NCBI GenBank assembly: GCA_017940955.1
Contig: JAGAXP010000156.1
Coordinates: 1-12,909, forward strand
DNA from: Oribacterium sp.
Lineage (GTDB): Bacteria > Bacillota_A > Clostridia > Lachnospirales > Lachnospiraceae
Length of the DNA stretch: 12,909 nt
Reading direction: 5' to 3'
The notes beneath the pieces are model-generated. The model saw only the letters and a program-made list of their open reading frames with translations. It searched no databases and had not been told where the DNA came from. Within the stretch, counting starts at the first letter, position 1; every line of letters begins with the position of its first letter. Shown here piece by piece: positions 1 to 5,963 of this stretch. A program made the translations under genes and the position numbers.

Positions 1-1
1 T

Positions 2-268
2 ACCATGGAGGACATGGAAGGGCTCTGGAGCATCGATGACATCACTTCCTACCGCTTCACAAAGAGCGGATCAGGGGCTCTGGTACTTCCGGAGCACAGC
101 TACAGCTTCGACTACGAGCTAGAAGAAGATACTCTCAAGGTGGATTTCGAGAAGAGTAACCTCAGGGACTCAACCTTCAAGGTATCCATAGTGGATGGAG
201 TCATGAACCTTCAGTGTCTGGATGAGTATTTCGAAAACGAGTACGAACTTCAAAAAGCTGAAGACTGA
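2..268 (+). CDS. C-terminal part of a DUF5640-like protein (5' end outside window)
   Basis: The reading frame is open to the left edge, so this is probably the tail of a longer protein; an ATG at 5 exists, but only four bases precede it, so no ribosome site can be judged. The 87 visible residues follow a lipocalin-like beta pattern: a Gly-Leu-Trp start (GLWSIDD), alternating aromatic strands (YRFTKSGSGALVLP, SYSFDYELEEDTLKVDF) and an acidic end. This resembles DUF5640-type domains, which commonly form the C-terminus of lipoproteins or membrane-anchored proteins in Lachnospiraceae; the function is unknown. Base composition is clearly more GC-rich than the next 1.1 kb, which fits a resident chromosomal gene. 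A strong hairpin at 300-330 follows it. Confidence 0.6.
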   Translation, partial: TMEDMEGLWSIDDITSYRFTKSGSGALVLPEHSYSFDYELEEDTLKVDFEKSNLRDSTFKVSIVDGVMNLQCLDEYFENEYELQKAED

Positions 269-299
269 AACGTGAAAAGTGAATAAATTATTCTTCACA

Positions 300-330
300 A
301 AAGGATGCGGTTTTATGTACCGCATCCTTT
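300..330 (+). terminator. Hairpin terminator after the DUF5640-like gene
   Basis: A perfect 12-bp stem (300-311 with 319-330) and a 7-nt loop. The stem ends in AAA/TTT, but the downstream T-run is short and broken (actttaccc), so it may act in both directions or mainly protect the 3' end. It lies 31 bases after the stop codon. Confidence 0.65.
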
Positions 331-459
331 ACTTTACCCATTATTTGCAAATATTAGATGAAGGATCAGAATAATATTAAATAAGTTTTGTCGGAAACAG
401 ATGAATATAGCCAGCAAGTAGATCATGCTGTTCCACGTGCCATAGCACCTCAAAAGCAC

Positions 460-488
460 TTGAACATCTTTACTCACTGTGAGATAAT
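460..488 (+). promoter_or_regulatory. Promoter of the antitoxin operon with overlapping palindrome
   Basis: A -35 box TTGAAC (460-465) and a -10 box GATAAT (483-488) are 17 bp apart, with a TGn extended -10 at 480-482. Predicted transcription starts near 495, giving a leader of about 20 nt before the antitoxin ATG. An 11-bp inverted repeat, CTCAC-T-GTGAG (473-483), lies in the spacer and touches the -10 box. That is where an autorepressing antitoxin would be expected to bind; this role is inference. Confidence 0.6.
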
Positions 489-513
489 ATTAATCAAAAG
501 GAAGCGTATAGAA

Positions 514-783
514 ATGATCTCAACCACAGAAGAAATGACAAATTTCACATTTAAAATTGATAAAAAAACAAGAGAGGGATATAGCGCACTTTGTGAAGCT
601 TTAGGACTTTCTATGTCCGCTGCTACACTTGCGTTGATACGACAAGCAGTACGTTCTCAGAGCATGACATTTTCATTAAGAGATTCCAACGGCTTTACCT
701 TAGATGAAGCGGCAGAGTTGAAACGTCGAATCGAAGACATTGAAAAAGGCAAGGTATTCCAACACAACATCATCGAGGATTAA
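514..783 (+). CDS. RelB/DinJ-type antitoxin
   Basis: An 89-residue protein of RelB/DinJ type. These antitoxins have an N-terminal ribbon-helix-helix DNA-binding part and a C-terminal region that wraps the toxin. The beta strand (TNFTFKIDKKTREGY, about residues 9-23) and helices (ALCEALGLSMSAATLALIRQAV, 26-47) fit the fold, and the charged tail (AAELKRRIEDIEKGK) fits the toxin-binding part. The ATG at 514 is chosen because AGGAAG (499-504) lies nine bases upstream and a promoter ends just before it. The open frame runs upstream to a TTG at 388, but that would place the promoter inside the gene. The next ATG begins two bases after the stop, typical of a toxin-antitoxin pair, but that toxin is broken, so this antitoxin appears orphaned. 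It is more AT-rich than the flanking genes. Confidence 0.72.
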   Translation: MISTTEEMTNFTFKIDKKTREGYSALCEALGLSMSAATLALIRQAVRSQSMTFSLRDSNGFTLDEAAELKRRIEDIEKGKVFQHNIIED

Positions 784-785
784 TA

Positions 786-830
786 ATGAGGAATCTGTTA
801 TGGCAGTCTGATGCATGGACAGAGTATGAA
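786..830 (+). pseudogene. Remnant of a YoeB-type toxin gene (first ~15 codons)
   Basis: Only the N-terminal motif LLWQSDAWTEY of the Txe/YoeB family remains, correctly placed two bases after the antitoxin stop. The complete toxin is normally about 85-90 residues, with conserved Glu, Arg and a C-terminal His-Tyr, all absent here. The exact deletion point cannot be set from this sequence alone; homology fades between 828 and 850. Confidence 0.5.
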
Positions 831-1142
831 GCTATACACTATGATATTCAGTTAAGAGAGGACAATATTTCCATGATGTACCCATACATAACGTTAGGAG
901 ATGGAACTGAAATAGTTCATTCACACATTATAAATGACGGAGATAAACAAAAAATTATAGTTCATTTCGAAAAGCCTGTACCGGATGGTTTTTTAGATGC
1001 AAGATGCGAGCTACCTGAGTACAAATGGACTGAAAATGAAGGTTTTTCAGAAGAAGATATAGCTTTCTTCACGAAATTCTTAGAAGCAAATGCCCATTTG
1101 TTATTCAGATATGCAGCAGAAGGAGGCATAAACATTGCCTAG
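786..1142 (+). CDS. Small protein with a YoeB-toxin-like N-terminus joined to an unrelated domain
   Basis: The open frame encodes 118 residues. Residues 1-14 (MRNLLWQSDAWTEY) look like the start of a Txe/YoeB RNase toxin, which is the expected partner of the antitoxin ending at 783. From about residue 15 the resemblance stops and none of the YoeB catalytic core follows. From residue 30 the sequence (YITLGDGTEIVHSH, FEKPVPDGF, ELPEYKWTENEGFSEEDI, FRYAAEGGINIA) looks like a self-contained small family that I cannot name. It may pair with the DUF4160 gene that follows. An internal ATG at 873 has a good ribosome site (AGAGAGGA, 855-862, 10-base spacing) and would give an 89-residue protein without the toxin part. 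I think 873 is the original start and the 786 start reflects a deletion fusion. The stop overlaps the next gene's start by eight bases. Confidence 0.6.
   Translation: MRNLLWQSDAWTEYEAIHYDIQLREDNISMMYPYITLGDGTEIVHSHIINDGDKQKIIVHFEKPVPDGFLDARCELPEYKWTENEGFSEEDIAFFTKFLEANAHLLFRYAAEGGINIA
855..862 (+). promoter_or_regulatory. Ribosome binding site supporting an internal start at 873
   Basis: AGAGAGGA ends 10 bases before the in-frame ATG at 873. It makes an 89-residue product starting MMYPYITLGD likely, independent of the toxin-like 5' codons. Confidence 0.5.
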
Positions 1143-1287
1143 TCTATTCAACATCGGAAGCTACAAAGTATATTTCTGGGCCAATGAGAACAATGAGCCT
1201 ATTCATGTTCATATATCCAAAGGACAGCCTTCACCGGGTTCAACAAAAATATGGCTCACAAAAAATGGTGGTTGTATTCTCCAATGA
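1135..1287 (+). pseudogene. Truncated DUF4160 gene (TTG start)
   Basis: Reading from TTG at 1135 gives 50 residues beginning MPSLFNIGSYKVYFWANENN, followed by EPIHVHISKGQPSPGSTKIW. This is the N-terminal half of DUF4160, including its hallmark PxHxHxxKG segment. A very strong ribosome site, AGGAGG (1121-1126), lies eight bases upstream and supports the TTG. Family members are usually about 80-100 residues; here a TGA at 1285 ends the frame just after the GGCI segment, and the C-terminal half is missing. What follows within about 45 bases is the tRNA-Trp fragment. The start overlaps the previous stop by eight bases, so the two were translationally coupled. DUF4160 proteins are often found in small toxin-antitoxin-like pairs; the function is not established. 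Confidence 0.65.
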
Positions 1288-1331
1288 GGTCTCCAATGCC
1301 GAAAAACTCAGGAAATCCAATGGTAAGATAT

Positions 1332-1376
1332 CGGTCTCCAAAACCGCTCATGGGGGTTCGAATCCCTCAACCCCTG
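1332..1376 (+). pseudogene. 3' half of tRNA-Trp (CCA anticodon), likely attachment-site scar
   Basis: The segment carries most of an anticodon arm (loop CT-CCA-AA at 1336-1342), a 4-nt variable loop, a complete T arm (stem 1352-1356 with 1364-1368, loop TTCGAAT), the 3' acceptor strand AACCCCT (1369-1375) and discriminator G1376. A functional tRNA needs AGGGGTT near 1304; the sequence there is AAACTCA. The pair closing the anticodon stem, T1331 with C1347, is also mismatched. tRNA identity therefore starts at about 1332. Site-specific integrases commonly duplicate exactly this 3' half, which would make this the distal att site with the element lying to the left. No CCA is encoded after the discriminator. 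Confidence 0.7.
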
Positions 1377-1399
1377 CTCTATAAAAAGGGCAGTAAATT

Positions 1400-1431
1400 A
1401 AGGATTTCCGAGTTTTCGGAAGTCCTTTTTT
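1400..1431 (+). terminator. Intrinsic terminator downstream of the tRNA-Trp fragment
   Basis: A 12-bp stem (1400-1411 with 1416-1427, one G-T wobble), a 4-nt loop, and a TTTT run at 1428-1431 plus the T's within the stem end. It sits 23 bases after the tRNA acceptor end, as expected for the original tRNA gene's terminator. Confidence 0.8.
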
Positions 1432-1531
1432 GTTGTATCAGGAGATGAGAAAAGCTGAGAATCGTGAAAAGTCCAGATATTTATGCACATTTCATTATTT
1501 TACGGTTTTTTTACCTATTCACTATAATATA

Positions 1532-1560
1532 TTGACTAAAAATTAACATACCTGTAGACT
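1532..1560 (+). promoter_or_regulatory. Promoter of the SDR gene
   Basis: A -35 box TTGACT (1532-1537) and a -10 box TAGACT (1555-1560) with exact 17-bp spacing. The predicted start is near 1567, giving a leader of about 35 nt. A second TATAAT lies at 1523-1528 but has no good -35 box. Confidence 0.55.
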
Positions 1561-1601
1561 ATTGGACATAAGAAAATTGCACAAAACAGGAGGCATATAT
1601 T

Positions 1602-2378
1602 ATGAGTGGATTATTTGATTTGACCGGTAAAGTGGCATTGGTGACCGGAGCATCATCCGGACTCGGAGTACAGTTTGCCAAGGCACTTGCAAGACAGGGA
1701 GCAGACATAGCAATTTGTGCCAGAAGGTTAGAAAAACTGGAAAATACAAAGAAGGAAATAGAGGCTTTGGGCGTAAAATGCTATGCTCATAAGTGTGACG
1801 TTACTAACAATGATGATGTACGTGAACTTGTTAAGGATGTTGTTGCCACTTATGGTAAGATAGACATTCTCATCAACAATGCAGGAGTTGGTGATACAGC
1901 ACCGGCAGAGGATATGGATGATGCAACATGGAACAAGGTCATCAATACTAACCTTAATGCAGTTTATTTTGTGGCTCGTGAAGTTGGCAAGGAGATGCTT
2001 AAGAACGGATATGGAAAGATCGTAAATGTAGGTTCCGTTCATTCAGAAGTAGTTATGCACCCTTCAACATGGCCTGTTGCTGCATACGCTACAGCCAAGG
2101 GTGGTGTAAAGATGCTTACAAAAGCTCTTGCCGCAGAGTGGGCTTCCAAGGGTATCACAGTCAATGCTATCGGACCTGCATATTTTGAGTCAGAGATGAC
2201 AAGTTCTGTACTTAATGAGTCAGGTTCCTTTGATGCTATAGCCAAAGCATATTGCCCTATGGGACGTGCCGGCAGACAGGGTGAGCTTGACGGAGCCATT
2301 ATCTACTTCTCTTCAGATGCAAGCACCTATACTACAGGCCAGCTTCTTTTAGTTGACGGTGGCTGGAGCACAATCTGA
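1602..2378 (+). CDS. Short-chain dehydrogenase/reductase (gluconate 5-dehydrogenase-like)
   Basis: A 258-residue classical SDR oxidoreductase, cytoplasmic and probably acting on a sugar acid or similar polyol/keto substrate. Visible features are the cofactor loop TGASSGLG (15-22), the pair Arg41-Arg42 after strand 2 (suggesting NADP(H) preference), Asp66-Val67, NNAG (92-95), catalytic Asn117, Ser145 and the YxxxK pair Tyr162/Lys166. The C-terminus TGQLLLVDGGWS is the usual SDR end. The loop between Ser145 and Tyr162 is a few residues longer than in standard members, which may alter substrate fit. The overall pattern is closest to gluconate 5-dehydrogenase / 2-deoxygluconate dehydrogenase annotations, but the substrate cannot be read from sequence. 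AGGAGG (1588-1593) lies eight bases before the ATG. It is a single-gene unit with its own promoter and terminator. Confidence 0.85.
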   Translation: MSGLFDLTGKVALVTGASSGLGVQFAKALARQGADIAICARRLEKLENTKKEIEALGVKCYAHKCDVTNNDDVRELVKDVVATYGKIDILINNAGVGDTAPAEDMDDATWNKVINTNLNAVYFVAREVGKEMLKNGYGKIVNVGSVHSEVVMHPSTWPVAAYATAKGGVKMLTKALAAEWASKGITVNAIGPAYFESEMTSSVLNESGSFDAIAKAYCPMGRAGRQGELDGAIIYFSSDASTYTTGQLLLVDGGWSTI

Positions 2379-2408
2379 TACAGCTTTATATCAGTTAACT
2401 TATATCAC

Positions 2409-2446
2409 ATACCGCCCAGGCTCTATATAAGCCTGGGCGGTATTTT
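2409..2446 (+). terminator. Terminator after the SDR gene
   Basis: A perfect 14-bp GC-rich stem (2409-2422 with 2430-2443), a 7-nt loop and a short TTT tail. It lies 30 bases after the stop. Confidence 0.8.
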
Positions 2447-2511
2447 AGTCGGGCAGGAATCATGTTTCTTACTAAGCTATAGTTGTTTTTTTCTAGCCCT
2501 TTTTGCACAAA

Positions 2512-2546
2512 GGGGTGAGACGGTCCAACTTAATGTCCGCACCCCC
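2512..2546. repeat. Imperfect inverted repeat resembling facing IS ends
   Basis: GGGGTG (2512-2517) and CACCCC (2540-2545) bound two related arms pointing at each other, GGGGTGAGACGGTCCA and TGTCCGCACCCCC, separated by ACTTAA. The arms match except for about three inserted bases. TG...CACCCC tips resemble IS3-family (IS150-group) terminal repeats, but there is no transposase nearby. It could equally be a structured RNA or chance. Confidence 0.25.
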
Positions 2547-2673
2547 AAGTTACAAAATAAACACTATAGTGAAAAATATTTTGAAAATAATTGTGACCTT
2601 CTCAGATGATAATCTGTGTATATGTATAGAGACCGATAAATAAATCAGTTTTTCAAAAAAGGAGAAAACAATT

Positions 2674-3480
2674 ATGAGAAAATTCAGAACAACATTTTAC
2701 GCAGGACTAGCAGCATTAACACTTACTTCAGCATTTCTTACAGGCTGCGGAGAGACTTCAGTGCCTGTTGCCGCAGTGCCTTCAAGTGATACTGCAAATG
2801 TTTCAGTCGCAGAAGAAAACAACAGCAAGGCTTCATTATCAACAACCGAAAACGAAGCTACCGTAACTGTATCATCTGTGGGCAAGGTGACCGTAATTCC
2901 TGATATGGCAGAAATCTCCTTCGGTATAGATACTGAAGATGCAGATGTGAAAATAGCCCAGTCAAGGAACAGCAGTGAAGCACAAAAGGTCGTTGATAAA
3001 CTGAAGGAACTTGGCATCGATGAAAAGAGCATCAAGACAACCTATTATGACATCTATCCTCAGTATGATTATGATGATTATGGCGACAGCCGCATCACAG
3101 GATACAATGTATCCACAACACTCACGGTTAGCGACATTAAGGTTTCTGATGCCGGAAACATCATCAGCCAGTGTGTTGACGCAGGTGTTAACAACATGAA
3201 TGGCATAAGCTATTCCTACTCTGCATATGACGATGTCTATGGCGAAGCATTGACAGAAGCAATAAAAGAAGCCGGGGAAAAGGCTGAAATCATCGCCGCT
3301 GCTTCAGGAAAATCCCTGGGCAGAATCATATCAATAACCGAAGGCTATCAGGACAGTTACCTTCAGTATCGTGACTCAAAATCTGTTTATTCAAACTCAG
3401 TTGAGGAGGCTGACGCAGTCATCATGCCGGGAGAATCAGATGTCGAGGCAAATGTTACAATCGTCTACGCTTTGAACTGA
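2674..3480 (+). CDS. SIMPL/DUF541 (YggE-like) lipoprotein
   Basis: A 268-residue secreted lipoprotein. The N-terminus has Arg/Lys, a hydrophobic stretch (9-22) and a lipobox, FLTGC (21-25), so Cys25 should be lipidated and the protein anchored outside the membrane. Residues 26-60 are a Ser/Thr/Asn-rich linker. From about 62 to the end is a SIMPL (DUF541) domain: GKVTVIPDMAEISFGI (70-85), a long helix, IKTTYYDIYPQYDY (120-133), ITGYNVSTTLTV (141-152), the AEIIAAASGKSLG helix (204-216), and the closing strand VEANVTIVYAL. The family includes YggE, BP26 and OMP28; its role is poorly defined (oxidative-stress and envelope functions are proposed). AAGGAG (2659-2664) lies nine bases upstream. I found no convincing promoter with proper spacing in the AT-rich leader and no strong terminator. 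Confidence 0.85.
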   Translation: MRKFRTTFYAGLAALTLTSAFLTGCGETSVPVAAVPSSDTANVSVAEENNSKASLSTTENEATVTVSSVGKVTVIPDMAEISFGIDTEDADVKIAQSRNSSEAQKVVDKLKELGIDEKSIKTTYYDIYPQYDYDDYGDSRITGYNVSTTLTVSDIKVSDAGNIISQCVDAGVNNMNGISYSYSAYDDVYGEALTEAIKEAGEKAEIIAAASGKSLGRIISITEGYQDSYLQYRDSKSVYSNSVEEADAVIMPGESDVEANVTIVYALN

Positions 3481-3558
3481 TAGCTAATCCACTCCATGAC
3501 TGCTATGAAGTGATTATATAATTAGTTTTTTAATAAAGTTGAATTTTCATCACAAAAT

Positions 3559-3579
3559 ATCTACATAAATATCGTAGAT
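3559..3579 (+). terminator. Weak hairpin downstream of the SIMPL gene
   Basis: A 6-bp AT-rich stem (ATCTAC 3559-3564 with GTAGAT 3574-3579), followed by only TTCTTTATG. It is the best terminator candidate between this gene and the next, but it is weak, so read-through is possible. Confidence 0.25.
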
Positions 3580-3612
3580 TCTTTATGAAAAAACCGGCAA
3601 AATATCTTTTAT

Positions 3613-3641
3613 TTTTCAATCCCTCAATGTCGAAATATAAG
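3613..3641 (+). promoter_or_regulatory. Possible promoter of the methyltransferase-STAS gene
   Basis: TTTTCA (3613-3618) and TATAAG (3636-3641) are 17 bp apart. The -10 is good and the -35 is weak. It would give a leader of about 60 nt. Confidence 0.35.
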
Positions 3642-3706
3642 GTAGTTATGTACATGAATTATTCCGGCATAAACAACAAAGAAAAACCTATAGGAGATTT
3701 TGCGCA

Positions 3707-4996
3707 ATGAACGAAAACAAGGAACTGAATATCAAGGTTAATCCAACCTCCAACACAGCCATCACGACTCTCATCATGCTGGCTAATGCTCACTATGATA
3801 AAGCATTGGAAATACTTGAAAAAATGGGTGTGGAAAAAGAGAAGATTTTTCACGGCGTGGATAGTTCTGACATGATAAACAGACCTTCCGATATCGTCAG
3901 GGAACTTCGTTATGTCGCTCTCAACAGAACGATAGAGGAAAGCGGATATAAAACTCTCATGGATCTTCCATGCGGTTATACACCAAAGGTATTTGAGTTT
4001 ACGGAGAAGGGCATGCAGTACATAGGTTGTGACCTTCCCGCTGTTATAAATGATTTTTCGCCCATCATTGATTCAATGACAGATGACGAACAGAAGAAAA
4101 AGATCAAATTTCAGGTTGTTGACGTCACAAATTACGAAAGCATGAAGGCTGCAGCAGATATGGCAGATGGACCTGTCTGCATCGCCACTGAAGGACTTAC
4201 GGTCTATCTTACAGCGGATGAGACTCATCAGCTCGGAGTAAACATCAGACGCATCCTCTCCGAAAAAGGCGGTTGCTGGCTCAATGCTGACGTCGAAACG
4301 CTGGAGTATTATATGGCTGTATACAAAGCTGTTGCGGGTGATAAGGCCATGGAGCTTCTGCTTGCTGCAAGAAAAGGCTTTGGCGGGCAGGCAGACACCG
4401 ACCTTCATAAAAACAATTCAGGTGTAGTAAAGGAATCCTCCGGAAAACTTACTCCGGATTATAAAAAGATAGAAGCCTTGTACAAATCAAGAGGTCTTCT
4501 GGTAGAAAAGGTGCCTTATTACAGAGATGACTTAAAGCTCCGGCTTTTCGATGCCATGACTGATGAGGAAATCGAAAAGCTGAAGGAAAACATCAGGCAT
4601 GTAAACATCTGGAAAATCACTGTTGACCCGGATTTCAGGGAATCAGAATCTGTTGCCGGTAAAGGTGCTTCCTCGGAGACACCTTTGGATCCGGATCTTC
4701 CTTTTGAGGCAGAATGCTCTCTTAATGAGGGATTACTCGATATAAGCATTCAGGGTCGCATGGACACCCTGACAGCCCCGGAACTTTTGAAAAAATTCCA
4801 GGAAGCAGGCGGAGATATAACCGATATTCACGTCGATGTCAGCAGGATGGCGTATGTTTCCTCAGCAGGGCTTCGTGTGCTCCTTATCATTTACAAGTCC
4901 TTGAAGGATAAGGATAAATTTGTACTGACAGGTGCCAACGCTTCTGTTCAGGAAATTTTCAGAACTACAGGTTTCGATCAGTTTTTTCTTAAATGA
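3707..4996 (+). CDS. LCM-like SAM methyltransferase fused to a C-terminal STAS domain
   Basis: A 429-residue two-domain protein. Residues about 10-310 resemble the leucine carboxyl methyltransferase (LCM/PPM) family. There is an N-terminal PTSNTAITTLIMLANAHYD segment, a strand plus motif I in variant form (TLMDLPCGYTPKVFEF, 83-98), the acidic end of strand 2 (YIGCDLPAVI, 105-114), VVDVTNY (137-143), and the family motif ATEGLTVYLTADE (160-172). After an acidic/Ser-rich linker (about 313-330) comes a STAS domain (about 333-429) with GRMDTLTAPEL and the signature YVSSAGLRVLL; Ser386 aligns with the phosphorylated Ser of SpoIIAA-type anti-sigma antagonists. STAS domains usually bind partner kinases or relay phosphorylation, so methylation may be coupled to a signalling switch; this is inference and the substrate is unknown. 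AGGAG (3692-3696) lies 10 bases upstream. The protein is cytoplasmic with no membrane segments. Confidence 0.8.
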   Translation: MNENKELNIKVNPTSNTAITTLIMLANAHYDKALEILEKMGVEKEKIFHGVDSSDMINRPSDIVRELRYVALNRTIEESGYKTLMDLPCGYTPKVFEFTEKGMQYIGCDLPAVINDFSPIIDSMTDDEQKKKIKFQVVDVTNYESMKAAADMADGPVCIATEGLTVYLTADETHQLGVNIRRILSEKGGCWLNADVETLEYYMAVYKAVAGDKAMELLLAARKGFGGQADTDLHKNNSGVVKESSGKLTPDYKKIEALYKSRGLLVEKVPYYRDDLKLRLFDAMTDEEIEKLKENIRHVNIWKITVDPDFRESESVAGKGASSETPLDPDLPFEAECSLNEGLLDISIQGRMDTLTAPELLKKFQEAGGDITDIHVDVSRMAYVSSAGLRVLLIIYKSLKDKDKFVLTGANASVQEIFRTTGFDQFFLK

Positions 4997-5026
4997 TCAA
5001 TATGATCGATGATATTTCGGATTTCA

Positions 5027-5066
5027 AAAAGCCGGTTCATTTAGTGAACCGGCTTTTCCTGTTTTT
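5027..5066 (+). terminator. Terminator after the methyltransferase-STAS gene
   Basis: A perfect 13-bp stem (5027-5039 with 5045-5057), a 5-nt loop, ending AAAA...TTTT, then CCTGTTTTT. It should work well on the plus strand and possibly in both directions. Confidence 0.85.
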
Positions 5067-5190
5067 GATCCATCAGCCGGTCATATAGCGGCTGACGCAG
5101 CATGTCATTTTCAAGCGCGTCACTGCAGAAAATGAAGCTGTTATTTATCGTTGCTACTATTATAGACAGAATCTGATCCAGGCAGGTCAC
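5041..5190 (-). pseudogene. Possible minus-strand gene remnant
   Basis: A minus-strand frame stays open for about 60 codons, from an in-frame stop near 5240 down to TAA at 5041-5043. From GTG at 5190 it would encode 49 residues (VTCLDQILSIIVATINNSFI, then FCSDALENDMLRQPLYDRLM and a short polar tail). Codon choice looks protein-like, but there is no ribosome site before GTG 5190, and the last codons sit inside the terminator stem. It may be the tail of a decayed gene; I do not recognise the family. Confidence 0.2.
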
Positions 5191-5222
5191 ATATTTTTGA
5201 AAATCTAACTTGTCCGTAGACT

Positions 5223-5251
5223 TTGATACTGCATTTGAGATATATTATAAA
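5223..5251 (+). promoter_or_regulatory. Promoter of the VanX-like dipeptidase gene
   Basis: TTGATA (5223-5228) and TATAAA (5246-5251), each 5/6 to consensus, with 17-bp spacing. The start is predicted near 5258. Confidence 0.65.
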
Positions 5252-5289
5252 AGTCTATACATCATCACTCCATGGAGACACAAATAACT

Positions 5290-5946
5290 ATGAAAACCAG
5301 CCACTTAAATGAACTAAACGACCCAAACGATTTTGTGCTTCTTTCAGATTTTGTCCCGGGCATCATCCAGGAGATAAGATATTTTTCAACTTACAATTTT
5401 GTAGGAGACCGCATAAACGGTTATGAGGAGCCCTGTGCCATTGTCACAAAAGAGGCTGCACGGGCAATGAAGAGTGCCGCTGATGAACTAATGGTCAAGG
5501 GCTACCGCATCAAAGTCTTTGATGCCTACCGTCCGACAACAGCAGTTAAGCATTTTATTTTGTGGGGAATAGAAGATACAGATATCCGCATGAAGCCATA
5601 CTTTTATCCTGATCTGGAAAAGCAGGAGCTTTTCTCCACGGGTTACATAGCAAAGCAGTCAAGCCACAGCAGGGGCAGCACCGTAGACATTACCCTTCTT
5701 GATATGAAAACCGGAAAGGAAGTTGATATGGGCGGACCTTTCGACTTCTTCGGAGAGTTGTCACACCCGGATTTCAAAGGAATAACAGAAGAGCAGTTTG
5801 AAAACAGAATGCTCCTTCAGGATGTCATGGTCAGAAACGGATTTAATACTTTCCCCTTTGAGTGGTGGCACTTTACCCTGAAGGATGAGCCATATCCCGA
5901 TACCTATTTCGAGTTCCCGGTATCATCAGAGTACCTGAGGAAATGA
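5290..5946 (+). CDS. VanX-type D-Ala-D-Ala dipeptidase (peptidase M15D)
   Basis: A 218-residue zinc peptidase of the VanX/DdpX family, which hydrolyses D-alanyl-D-alanine. All expected catalytic elements are present: IRYFSTYNFVG near the N-terminus, FDAYRP (77-82, Arg81 matching VanX Arg71), the zinc motif SHSRGSTVD (His126, Asp133), and EWWH (191-194, Glu191 as catalytic base, His194 as zinc ligand). Length matches VanX (about 200). No signal peptide is visible, so the enzyme is probably cytoplasmic. There are no vanH, vanA or vanRS genes nearby, so a housekeeping role (peptidoglycan dipeptide recycling) is likelier than glycopeptide resistance. The start at 5290 is preferred because GGAG (5274-5277) precedes it by 12 bases; the in-frame ATG at 5272 would add six residues but has no ribosome site and only about 14 nt of leader. 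Confidence 0.85.
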   Translation: MKTSHLNELNDPNDFVLLSDFVPGIIQEIRYFSTYNFVGDRINGYEEPCAIVTKEAARAMKSAADELMVKGYRIKVFDAYRPTTAVKHFILWGIEDTDIRMKPYFYPDLEKQELFSTGYIAKQSSHSRGSTVDITLLDMKTGKEVDMGGPFDFFGELSHPDFKGITEEQFENRMLLQDVMVRNGFNTFPFEWWHFTLKDEPYPDTYFEFPVSSEYLRK

Positions 5947-5963
5947 TCACCGATTCCAATCGC

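Noticed and set aside
388..513. Longer start (TTG 388) for the antitoxin
   Set aside because: It would put a good promoter and operator inside the gene; ATG 514 has its own ribosome site and matches family length.
1304..1376. A complete 73-nt tRNA-Trp
   Set aside because: Length fits and 1316-1330 faintly resembles a D arm, but the 5' acceptor strand (AAACTCA) cannot pair with AACCCCT and the anticodon stem has a mismatch.
1184..1448. Two overlapping plus-strand frames running across the DUF4160 end and the tRNA fragment
   Set aside because: They are out of frame with DUF4160, have no ribosome site and translate tRNA sequence.
2498..2515. CCCTTT/AAAGGG hairpin as a terminator
   Set aside because: The stem is short and no T-run follows it on either strand.
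5272..5289. ATG 5272 as the dipeptidase start
   Set aside because: There is no ribosome site and the leader is only about 14 nt from the predicted transcription start; kept as an alternative in the entry.
5290..5946. VanX-like gene as part of a glycopeptide resistance cluster
   Set aside because: No vanH, ligase or two-component genes are adjacent and the gene has its own promoter and terminator.
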